DNA of 6,605 bases from an uncultured Odoribacter sp. GTDB lineage: Bacteria; Bacteroidota; Bacteroidia; Bacteroidales; Marinifilaceae. The translations under genes were made by a program, and so were the position numbers. The stretch covers positions 1 through 6,605 of the forward strand of contig CAJKZL010000175.1 of the NCBI GenBank assembly GCA_905204385.1, written 5' to 3'. Numbering within the stretch: position 1 is the first letter of the stretch; the number at the start of each line of letters is the position of its first letter. Below the pieces are notes generated by a model, which was given only the letters and a program-made list of their open reading frames with translations, did no database searches and was not told where the DNA came from. Of the stretch, positions 1 through 6,176 are shown piece by piece.

Positions 1-1973
1 CCGAAAGCCTCATACCAACTGTCGATATGGGGAAGCGCAGCATTCACCCTCCATCGTCCCAGGGAATGCACATCCATCTGAGTCAAGAACCGGATTTGCT
101 CTTCCCGGATATTAGCAGCCCACACATTCGCATAAGAAAGGAAAAAACGTTGTTCGGGAGAAAATCCGTCTATTTTTTCCAGAGGCGCATTTCGGGTGGC
201 ATTGCGGAATGCCTGAAACGCTACTTGCAGTCCACCATGATCAGCAATGTTTTCTCCCAATGTCAGCTCTCCATTCGCATGTAGCCCGGGCAGCACTTCT
301 ATGGCATCGAACCAATCCACCAGCACTTTTGCGCGAGTTTTAAAATTTTCTGCATCTTCATCGGTCCACCAATCTTTCAGATTTCCATCCTTATCGTATA
401 GACGTCCCTGGTCATCGAAACCATGAGTCATTTCGTGACCGATCACCACTCCAATCGCCCCATAATTGAAAGCATCGTCGGCCTTCATGTCAAAAAACGG
501 GTATTGCAGGATTCCGGCCGGAAAACAAATTTCATTAGTAGTCGGATTATAGTAAGCGTTTACGGTTTGCGGAGTCATCATCCATTCCGTTTTATCCACC
601 GGTTTGCCGGCCTTGGAGAGCATATAATCAAAATCAAAAACATTGGAGCGCACAATATTGTCCCAATACGAATCTTCCTGAATTTCGAGAGAGGAATAAT
701 CCCTCCATTTGTCGGGGTATCCCACTTTCACATAAATCGAAGACAATTTTTCCAAGGCCTTGGCTTTGGTTTCATCGCTCATCCAATGCAAGGCTTGAAT
801 ACGTTCACCCAAGGCCTGTTGCAGATTGCCGACCAATTTCACCATCCGTTCCTTAGCGGCTGCCGGGAAATACTTTTCCACATACATTTGTCCCACAGCC
901 TCTCCCATGGCCCCGTCCACGGTAGCCACCGCCCGTTTCCACCGGGGTTTCATATCCTTAACGCCGGACAACTCTTTCCCTTTAAACTCAAAATTTCCGG
1001 CAACAAAATCGTCGCTCAGGTAAGGAGCGGCAGCATCGATGACCTTCCATTTCAAATAAGCTTTCTGGGCATCCAAATCGGTCTTATTCAACATGTCGGC
1101 CACTTCTTTAATCGGTTCGGGCTGAGCCAGATTCAACTCTTTCACTCCCTGAAGACCGAGAACCGAGAAGTATACCTCCCAATCGATCCCCGGAATTTCC
1201 TTTTTCAATTCTTCGAGGGTCATCTTATGATAATTGGCATGGGGATCACGCAATTTTACTTTTTCGTAAGCAGCTTGCGCCAATCGGGTTTCGATGGCCA
1301 TTACATCGGTTGCAGCTTGCTCCGCCTCTTTATCGGTATATCCGGCCAACATAAACATTTTCGCAATGTGCTGCTGATATTTCGTCCGTATTTCCCGACT
1401 GTGATCGTCCTCCTTCAGGTAATAATCACGGTCGCCCAAGCCCAAACCACCTTGATAGGTCTGGAGCAGATTCATGCTGCTATTCATGTCGTCCGCTCCG
1501 ATATAGACTCCAAAATAGGGCTGGAACCCCTGTCGGGTCATTTCAGCGATCAACTTCGATAATTCCTTGCGGTCTTTAACATCAGTAATGCGGGCTAACT
1601 GAGGCGCTATTGGCTTCCATCCGTCCACATTCAATTTGCTGCTATCCATAGCCATATTGTAAAGGCTTCCGATTTTTTGAGTGATCGTCCCGGCATCGGC
1701 TTTTTGCCCAGCCATTTCCTCTATCAATCCTTTCAATTGTTCCCGGTTATTTTCGGCCAATAAGTCGAATGAACCGAAGCGACCGTATTCATCGGTCAAC
1801 GGATGTGCTTTCATCCAGCCTCCACAGGCAAACTGATAAAAATCAGCATCAGGCGAAACCGTTGTGTCGAGATTCGCCATGTCGATTCCCCCTGTCTGCA
1901 TCTCTTTCTTGCCATTACAGGCTACAGTCGCTAAAGTCAGGGCTAAAATAGGTAAATAAAATCTGGTGTTCAT
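1..1973 (-). CDS. pepO: M13 family (neprilysin/PepO-like) zinc metallopeptidase lipoprotein, C-terminus cut by window edge
   Basis: Reading from the ATG at 1973 gives 657 uninterrupted residues to the window edge. The N-terminus (MNTRFYLPILALTLATVACNG) is a lipoprotein-type signal with a Cys at residue 19 and an imperfect lipobox (TVAC), so the enzyme is probably anchored to the outer membrane or periplasmic face. An M13 N-terminal domain starts near residue 45 (DFYQFACGGW). The catalytic domain shows NAYY at 472-475 (substrate-binding Asn-Ala of neprilysin), the zinc motif HEMTH at 513-517, GENIAD with third zinc ligand E574 and D578, and H636 and R642 matching neprilysin His711 and Arg717. 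Spacing between these motifs agrees with neprilysin. All catalytic residues are present, so it should be an active oligopeptidase that cleaves short peptides. Only the last 20-30 residues appear to lie outside the window. The symbol is a family-level name; the peptide substrate cannot be told. The gene seems monocistronic at its 5' end, with its own promoter. Confidence 0.96.
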   Translation of the reverse strand, partial: MNTRFYLPILALTLATVACNGKKEMQTGGIDMANLDTTVSPDADFYQFACGGWMKAHPLTDEYGRFGSFDLLAENNREQLKGLIEEMAGQKADAGTITQKIGSLYNMAMDSSKLNVDGWKPIAPQLARITDVKDRKELSKLIAEMTRQGFQPYFGVYIGADDMNSSMNLLQTYQGGLGLGDRDYYLKEDDHSREIRTKYQQHIAKMFMLAGYTDKEAEQAATDVMAIETRLAQAAYEKVKLRDPHANYHKMTLEELKKEIPGIDWEVYFSVLGLQGVKELNLAQPEPIKEVADMLNKTDLDAQKAYLKWKVIDAAAPYLSDDFVAGNFEFKGKELSGVKDMKPRWKRAVATVDGAMGEAVGQMYVEKYFPAAAKERMVKLVGNLQQALGERIQALHWMSDETKAKALEKLSSIYVKVGYPDKWRDYSSLEIQEDSYWDNIVRSNVFDFDYMLSKAGKPVDKTEWMMTPQTVNAYYNPTTNEICFPAGILQYPFFDMKADDAFNYGAIGVVIGHEMTHGFDDQGRLYDKDGNLKDWWTDEDAENFKTRAKVLVDWFDAIEVLPGLHANGELTLGENIADHGGLQVAFQAFRNATRNAPLEKIDGFSPEQRFFLSYANVWAANIREEQIRFLTQMDVHSLGRWRVNAALPHIDSWYEAF

Positions 1974-2327
1974 ATAAAATAAGATTTTTGTCTGTACGAT
2001 ATTACTTTTGAGAAATAGTCTGGTAAGAATAGAGGCAGCAAAGCAGCAATCAAATGATTTTCACCATCTTACAAAACAAATTATACAACAATTCTTTTCG
2101 GAAAACAAAGGTATAATAATTCTCTAAAAGGCCAAACAAGCACAACTGAATTTGAAGGGAACCCTTCCGGAAAGCACAAACGGGACTTTTTGTTTTATAC
2201 CAGATTTTCCCTTTAGCCATAATATATCCGAAGGCAGGAAAACTAATCTTGAGAAAATGGCGTCATCACTCCTCCCGACAGCCACCCTGACTGTTTATTC
2301 TGTCTGAAAATATGGCAAATACTTGGT
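1974..2327. other. Gene-free region between the M13 peptidase and the small membrane ORF
   Basis: This 354-bp stretch has no credible coding sequence. Its left third is the leader of the M13 gene, followed by that gene's promoter at 2106-2136. It also holds the inverted repeat GAAGGG-AA-CCCTTC at 2154-2167 and a 7-bp stem with a 3-nt loop at 2278-2294 (ACAGCCA / TGACTGT). That stem is fully paired only in a minus-strand transcript, through a G-U pair, and is not followed by a T-tract there. The stem lies 34 bp beyond the stop of the small membrane ORF and could mark its 3' end, but it is not a classical intrinsic terminator. Confidence 0.6.
2106..2136 (-). promoter_or_regulatory. Bacteroides-type promoter of the M13 peptidase gene
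   Basis: On the minus strand a TTTG box (2136-2133) is followed after 19 bp by TACCTTTG (2113-2106). This is an exact match to the -33 TTTG and -7 TAnnTTTG elements of the Bacteroidota housekeeping sigma factor, with the usual 19-21 bp spacing. Transcription would start near 2100, giving an A/T-rich leader of roughly 125 nt before the ATG at 1973. No strong Shine-Dalgarno sequence is visible in the leader, which is normal in this phylum. Confidence 0.7.
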
Positions 2328-2483
2328 TCAGAATCCAAAAGTGAAGCTCGTTAATACCCTACCCGCTGCATTCGAAAACATATCAACCAGCTCGGCTAAA
2401 TTCATGCAAGTAAAAGCTACGATTGCCGTAATGACTACCATTAACAGAACCTGGACTAATAATTGTTGACCTCTTGTTTTCAT
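2328..2483 (-). CDS. Small hypothetical single-pass membrane protein (51 aa)
   Basis: I do not recognise this protein. From the ATG at 2483 it encodes 51 residues starting MKTRGQQLLVQVLL. A basic N-terminus is followed by one hydrophobic segment at about residues 8-28, then a short amphipathic tail (NLAELVDMFSNAAGRV) ending in TSFTFGF. This is the profile of a small inner-membrane protein with a cytosolic positive end, or of an uncleaved signal-like peptide. An upstream GTG at 2510 would add nine residues (MVLQLNLLA), but its only purine-rich tract (AGAGAG) touches the start codon, so I prefer the ATG. A weak promoter and a LacI-type palindrome lie just upstream. It is divergent from the Dabb gene. 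It could be a chance ORF; conservation of the frame would decide. Confidence 0.5.
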   Translation of the reverse strand: MKTRGQQLLVQVLLMVVITAIVAFTCMNLAELVDMFSNAAGRVLTSFTFGF

Positions 2484-2526
2484 GGCTAAAAGATTTAATT
2501 GTAAAACCACCTCTCTTTGCTTGTGT

Positions 2527-2558
2527 TAAATTTACGAAAACGTTTTCACATTAACAAG
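2527..2558 (-). promoter_or_regulatory. Candidate promoter of the small membrane ORF
   Basis: On the minus strand CTTG (2558-2555) is followed after 20 bp by TAAATTTA (2534-2527). Each element differs by one base from the Bacteroidota TTTG / TAnnTTTG consensus and the spacing is right. The predicted start of transcription would lie about 35-40 nt before the ATG at 2483. The palindrome at 2536-2547 sits between the two boxes. Confidence 0.4.
2536..2547. promoter_or_regulatory. LacI-family operator-like palindrome
   Basis: GAAAACGTTTTC is a perfect 12-bp palindrome with the central CG and flanking A/T runs typical of LacI/GalR-family operators; the surrounding bases (CG...CA) almost extend it to the TGAAAACGTTTTCA form. 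It lies between the presumed -33 and -7 boxes of the small membrane ORF, where a bound repressor would block polymerase, and about 100 bp upstream of the Dabb promoter. No regulator gene is present in the window. Perfect 12-bp palindromes occur once or twice by chance in a window this size, so placement and the CG core are the only arguments. Confidence 0.4.
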
Positions 2559-2643
2559 AGTTTAACAAAGAAATTTTAAATTTTAACATTTCAAGAAAAA
2601 GCCCGAGATTTCCTCCGGAAAAAGCGAATATGGAAATTTTTAC

Positions 2644-2651
2644 TATCTTTG
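2644..2651 (+). promoter_or_regulatory. -7 element of the Dabb (and probably yhhQ) promoter
   Basis: TATCTTTG matches the Bacteroidota -7 element TAnnTTTG exactly and lies 25 bp before the ATG at 2677, giving a leader of about 20 nt. No TTTG box is found 19-21 bp further upstream; the region there is A-rich. The very short leader is compatible with translation without a strong Shine-Dalgarno site; the only purine run is AGAG at 2671-2674. Confidence 0.6.
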
Positions 2652-2676
2652 TCCCCCAATTTTAATCCCTAGAGTT

Positions 2677-2970
2677 ATGATCAAACATATCGTCCTTTTT
2701 AAATTCAAGACTTGTGAACGGAAAGAAGAATCGATCAGGGAAATAAAGACAGCATTGGAAACACTGCCCTCTATCATTCCGGAATTAATAGAAATCCACA
2801 TCGGCATCAATATAAATGAAGCCGAAAAATGGGATATGAGCCTGGAAGCCCTGGTGGAAAATCTGCACGATCTGGAAGTCTATGCCAACCACCCGGCGCA
2901 TCAGCAAATCGTAAAATCGTTGATTGCTCCGATGAAAGAAGACCGGGCTTGTGTCGATTTCCAAATATAA
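2677..2970 (+). CDS. Dabb family protein (stress-responsive A/B barrel domain)
   Basis: This 97-residue protein is a single Dabb domain at the family's normal length. The hallmark pieces are the N-terminal strand MIKHIVLFKFK (residues 1-11), the YANHPAHQ segment at 69-76 after the second helix, and the C-terminal strand MKEDRACVDFQI at 86-97. The N-terminal His (H4) and the central His pair (H72, H75) are at positions commonly conserved. Dabb proteins form dimeric alpha+beta barrels related to the ABM/chlorite-dismutase superfamily; most bacterial members have no assigned reaction. No signal peptide is seen, so it should be cytosolic. It lies 75 nt upstream of the yhhQ-type gene on the same strand with no clear promoter between, so the two may be co-transcribed, with the riboswitch acting on the second gene only. 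A functional link to queuosine salvage is conjecture. Confidence 0.9.
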   Translation: MIKHIVLFKFKTCERKEESIREIKTALETLPSIIPELIEIHIGININEAEKWDMSLEALVENLHDLEVYANHPAHQQIVKSLIAPMKEDRACVDFQI

Positions 2971-2995
2971 CACATTATATACCATCAAATTCATC

Positions 2996-3041
2996 CGGCC
3001 TTACTGGCCGCGTGTGCTTGCTTAACCACGTAAAAAACAAG
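2996..3041 (+). promoter_or_regulatory. Putative preQ1 class I riboswitch controlling the yhhQ-type transporter
   Basis: The RNA can fold as an H-type pseudoknot of the preQ1-I kind. P1 is CGUG (3011-3014) with CACG (3027-3030), extendable by a G-U pair (3010/3031). Two nt (UG) then lead to the 5' strand of P2, CUUG (3017-3020). Next comes loop CUUAAC (3021-3026), then the P1 3' strand, an A-rich tail (3032-3037) and CAAG (3038-3041), which pairs perfectly with CUUG. Key positions of the Thermoanaerobacter tengcongensis aptamer have equivalents: U6 = U3015, C15 (ligand partner) = C3026, A29 = A3037, floor pair G5-C16 = G3014-C3027, ceiling pair G11-C30 = G3020-C3038. A perfect 5-bp hairpin, CGGCC-UUACU-GGCCG (2996-3010), abuts P1 and could stack on it. 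P2 ends 4 nt before the AUG at 3046, so ligand binding probably hides the ribosome landing site. Identified by reading, not by a covariance search. Confidence 0.72.
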
Positions 3042-3045
3042 AAAT

Positions 3046-3726
3046 ATGCAAAAAAATGTCAGTCTCCCCTTTATGTTACTGGGGATCCTTTTCAACGTCT
3101 GCCTGGTTGCTTCCAACTTACTGGAAACCAAGGTGATTCAAGTAGGCCCTGTAATTGCAACCGCAGGTCTCATCGTTTTTCCCATTTCTTATATCATCAA
3201 CGACTGCATTGCCGAGGTATGGGGTTTTAAGAAAGCCCGTCTGATTATCTGGAGCGGGTTTGCCATGAATTTTCTGACCATAGGTTTTGCCCGTTTGGCT
3301 ATTCTTTTACCGGCAGCACCTTTTTGGGAAGGGGAAGAAAGTTTTAATTTCGTTTTTGGCCTGGCCCCCCGGATAGCCGTTGCCAGCCTGCTGGCCTTCC
3401 TGGTCGGTTCGTTCCTGAACGCCTATATTATGAGCAAAATGAAGATCGCCAGCCAAGGAAAACATTTTTCGCTACGGGCTATTGTCTCTACGCTGGCAGG
3501 AGAAAGCGCAGATTCGCTTCTTTTCTTTCCGATTGCCTTCGGCGGACTCATCCCTATCCATGATCTGTTACTCATGATCGGAACTCAAGCCTTGCTGAAA
3601 TCCTTGTATGAACTGATCATATTGCCCGTTACCATTTGCGTAGTCAATTATATTAAAAAAGTCGAGCAAACCGACGTTTACGATCAGAATATCTCCTATC
3701 ATATCCTCAAAATCAGAGATGTCTGA
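3046..3726 (+). CDS. yhhQ: Queuosine precursor transporter, YhhQ/QPTR family
   Basis: This 226-residue integral membrane protein has the usual size and motifs of the YhhQ (Vut_1) family. These are NLLETK at 24-29, the signature FPISYIINDCIAEVWG at 45-60 followed by FKKAR, SFLNAYIMSK at 122-131, STLAGESADSLLFFP at 148-162 and KSLYELIILP at 185-194. About six hydrophobic segments are visible (roughly 9-27, 34-53, 66-89, 108-130, 146-168 and 172-203), and the C-terminal tail from 204 is polar. The family imports queuosine precursors (preQ0/preQ1, or queuine in some members) for the modification of tRNA anticodon position 34. The preQ1-I-like riboswitch just upstream supports preQ1 or preQ0 as the physiological signal and probably the cargo. 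The start at 3046 is fixed by the riboswitch ending 4 nt earlier and by the conserved N-terminus. It is likely in one transcript with the Dabb gene and faces the uvrA-like gene convergently. Confidence 0.95.
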   Translation: MQKNVSLPFMLLGILFNVCLVASNLLETKVIQVGPVIATAGLIVFPISYIINDCIAEVWGFKKARLIIWSGFAMNFLTIGFARLAILLPAAPFWEGEESFNFVFGLAPRIAVASLLAFLVGSFLNAYIMSKMKIASQGKHFSLRAIVSTLAGESADSLLFFPIAFGGLIPIHDLLLMIGTQALLKSLYELIILPVTICVVNYIKKVEQTDVYDQNISYHILKIRDV

Positions 3727-3745
3727 TTCGATAAAAAGGAAATAT

Positions 3746-3801
3746 GATGAACGATGAATGATGAACGATAAAAGATTCAGGATTTCCATCGTTCATCGTT
3801 A
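3746..3801. repeat. Heptanucleotide repeat with fold-back copy between convergent genes
   Basis: From 3746 the sequence runs in a 7-base register: GATGAAC, GATGAAT, GATGAAC, then the decayed units GATAAAA, GATTCAG and GATTTCC, followed by the reverse complement register ATCGTTC, ATCGTTA to 3801. The third unit plus flanks (3757-3769) pairs with 3788-3800 as a 13-bp stem with one U-G pair and an 18-nt loop. It sits in the 76-bp gap between the stop of yhhQ and the stop of the uvrA-like gene, where a bidirectional terminator is expected. The stem is A/T-rich and has no long T-tract directly after it on the plus strand; on the minus strand a T-rich stretch follows after about 20 nt. Confidence 0.65.
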
Positions 3802-3802
3802 C

Positions 3803-6073
3803 TCAACCTGGAGAGTTCACTTCGGCGGCCAGATAAGGGGCGGTCACAGATTCTTTACAGCCGAGCATCTCAGCGGGCGTTCCGGCAAACAGCAGCTTTC
3901 CTCCCAACTGTCCCCCTGCCGGTCCCAATTCGATCACATAATCGGCAGCTTTAAGAACATCCAGGTTGTGTTCGACCAAAAAAACCGTGTTTCCTTGTTC
4001 CACCATAGTATCGAAGAGAGCTATAATATGTTGAATATCGTTGACATGCAATCCATCTGTAGGTTCATCCAATATAAAAATACGGCCTTTACTATCCAAA
4101 TAGGAAGCCAATTTTACACGCTGGAGTTCACCTCCCGACAGCGTTGAAAGCGCCTGATTCAAATGCAGATAACCTAATCCGACACGAATCAGGGGTTGCA
4201 ATTTTCGTTCAATCTCCGTACCGGAAAAATGCACAGCAGCCTTCCTGACCGTCAGGTCCATCACTTCGGCAATGTTCAGGCCGTCCACCTTATATTCCAA
4301 AGCTTCGGGAGAATAACGCAATCCTCCGCAAGCTTCACAAACGGTTTCAATGGCGTCCATAAAGGCCATATCAGACACAATCACCCCTTTTCCTCCACAC
4401 ACGGGACACCCTCCTTTTCCATTAAAAGCGAACATATTCATCCCCACTCCGCTCTTGCGGCCAAAAAGTTAGCGAATATCCTCGGCTACGCCCAAGTAAG
4501 TAGCAGGAGTAGACCGCAGGCTGATTCCAATGCTTCTCTGGCTGATATAGATCGCTTCTTCCGGATATTCCCGACGGAAGCACTCCATCAGCGAACTTTT
4601 TCCGGATCCTGCCACCCCGGCAATGACTGTCAACACCCCTAAAGGAAAATCCACCGCCAGATCTTTCAAATTGTGTTCGCGGGCATGTTTCAATGAAAAC
4701 CAGCCGTTAGGAATGCGAACGGTCGTTTTCAGCGGCAGCTTACTGCCGATCATCCTTCCGGTCAGAGTACCGCTTTTCAGCAATCCCTCATAATCGCCTT
4801 CATAGAGGATACGACCTCCTTCCATTCCCGCCCCGGGTCCCATATCTACAATATGATCGGCCATGCGGATCATTTCCTTATGGTGTTCCACCAATAACAC
4901 CGTATTTCCCTGGTCGCGCAATTTACGTACCGACTCTTTCAATAAACGGATATCGTGGCTATGCAAGCCGACACTGGGTTCGTCCAACACATACATAATA
5001 TCGGACAAAGAGGAATTAATATACTTAGCAATCTTGCAACGCTGGGCTTCACCTCCGGACAGCGTACCCATGCCCCGGTCAAGGGTGAGATAACCGAGCC
5101 CGATGTCGGACAAAGCCGTCAGACGACCGATCGATGCCTGCTTCAAATCGCTAGCCAGAGAAGCAGTAATGGAGTGGAGCCATGATAAAATATCGGGAAT
5201 TGCCATTGCCGTCACTTCTGCAATATTTTTGCCCAGAATACGGCACGACAAAACAACCGGATTCAAGCGGGTGCCGCCGCAATCGGGGCATATTCCCTGG
5301 GTGACCATCGGCTCCAGGATCGCCCGGTGCAATTTTCCCTCTTCCGAGTTTATACAACTCCTATACATCCGTGTCACCAAACCTTCATATTTGGCTGTCT
5401 TCGGCCAATTGGCCGGGGGATTTTTCAAACGAATCTGAGGAGAATACAAAAACAATTCCAGTTCTTCGGGCGAATAATCTTTAATTTTCTTATCCAGATC
5501 GAACAAACCGCTATGCGCATAGCGTATCCATCGCCACTCTCCGGGCCGAAACGCTACATAATTGATTACTCCGTCTTCGTTCAGCGACTTGTTGAAATCA
5601 ACCAATTTGTGTACATCCAATTCGGTGACCTCTCCCAACCCATCGCATCTTTTGCACCTCCCCTGAGGATGGTTGAATGAAAATGTATCGGAATAACCCA
5701 CAAAAGGCATTCCTACCCGGGAAAACAACAACCGGAGCAAAGCATAAATATCGGTATAGGTTCCCACCGTAGAACGGGCATTCGGGGCGGGTTTACGCTG
5801 ATCGATGACAATGGCCACGGGCAAATTATCGATCCGATCTACGTGAGGACGCCCATATTTAGGAAGATATTGCTGTACAAAACTCGGAAAAGTTTCATTT
5901 AACTCACGACGAGACTTGGCAGCTATGGTGTCGAGTACCAAAGAAGATTTACCGGAGCCCGAAACTCCGGTAAATATAGTAATCTGTTTTTTAGGAATCT
6001 TCAGAGAGAGATGTTTCAGATTATTTTCATCCGCTCCTTCAACGGATATATATTCTTGTTGCGGCATATCCAT
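3803..6073 (-). pseudogene. uvrA: UvrA-like ABC ATPase (no UvrB-binding domain), interrupted by in-frame UAA at codon 535
   Basis: Read from the ATG at 6073 the frame encodes a complete short UvrA of 756 positions, with TAA at 4471-4469 as codon 535. UvrA dimers detect DNA lesions for nucleotide excision repair. Visible pieces in order: Walker A GVSGSGKSS (36-44), zinc pair CKRC (140-143) with CPDC (262-265), signature LSGGEAQR (338-345), Walker B YVLDEPSVGLH (361-371), H-loop His397, second Walker A GVAGSGKSS (486-494), then after the stop CPVC (556-559) with CEAC (579-582), LSGGELQR (645-652), Walker B ILDEPTDGLH (667-676) and His702. Between the first Walker A and first zinc pair there is no room for the UvrB-binding domain, so it is of the UvrA2-like, shorter type. 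The stop replaces a Lys usual in the EDIRKLF segment; a single A-to-T change from AAA would create it. The frame stays open on both sides, so this is a recent nonsense mutation or a sequencing error. A 534-residue product would lack the second signature and Walker B motifs. Confidence 0.88.
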
Positions 6074-6097
6074 AGTTCTTTATTGGTTAACTACAGA

Positions 6098-6129
6098 CAA
6101 ATATAAAACATTCTCTCTAGAGAAAGAAA
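6098..6129 (-). promoter_or_regulatory. Candidate promoter of the uvrA-like gene
   Basis: On the minus strand TATATTTG (6105-6098) matches the Bacteroidota -7 element TAnnTTTG exactly. A TTTC (6129-6126) lies 20 bp upstream as a one-mismatch -33 box. Transcription would start about 20 nt before the ATG at 6073; a purine run AAAGAA precedes that ATG by 3-8 nt. A second in-frame ATG (codon 3) is an alternative start. A 10-bp palindrome TCTCTAGAGA (6114-6123) sits between the boxes. The promoter indicates that uvrA is transcribed separately from the thioredoxin-like gene upstream. Confidence 0.55.
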
Positions 6130-6176
6130 ACAAAACCAGACTCACTCCCGGCCAGCGGTATTTATTTTAATGTTTT

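Noticed and set aside
423..1562. A 379-residue plus-strand open frame antisense to the M13 peptidase
   Set aside because: It lies entirely opposite a clear peptidase coding sequence with all catalytic motifs. Its translation is rich in His, Phe and Ile with no recognisable domain, as expected for a shadow of a codon-biased gene.
2077..2109. An alternative M13 promoter (TTTG, 20 bp, TATAATTTG)
   Set aside because: The -7 element has one base too many between TA and TTTG; the pair at 2133-2136 and 2106-2113 fits the consensus exactly.
2278..2294. Hairpin as an intrinsic terminator for the small membrane ORF
   Set aside because: The stem pairs well in the minus-strand transcript but is followed by a purine-rich stretch rather than a T-tract.
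2257..2307. A 16-codon plus-strand ORF
   Set aside because: It is too short, without a ribosome-binding site or promoter, and lies in a region rich in chance starts.
2829..3230. A 133-residue plus-strand open frame bridging the Dabb and yhhQ genes
   Set aside because: It is out of frame with both well-supported proteins, runs through the riboswitch, and its sequence has no family resemblance.
4469..4471. Reassignment of stop codons (alternative genetic code) to explain the interrupted genes
   Set aside because: One interruption is UAA and the other UGA, and both codons end intact genes here (Dabb ends in TAA, yhhQ in TGA).
4196..5680. Several plus-strand open frames opposite the uvrA-like gene
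   Set aside because: They overlap the UvrA motifs on the other strand, have no domain resemblance and no promoter or start context of their own.
6114..6123. TCTCTAGAGA palindrome in the uvrA promoter region as an SOS or other operator
   Set aside because: It does not resemble a known LexA-type box I can name, and a 10-bp palindrome is expected many times by chance in a window of this size.
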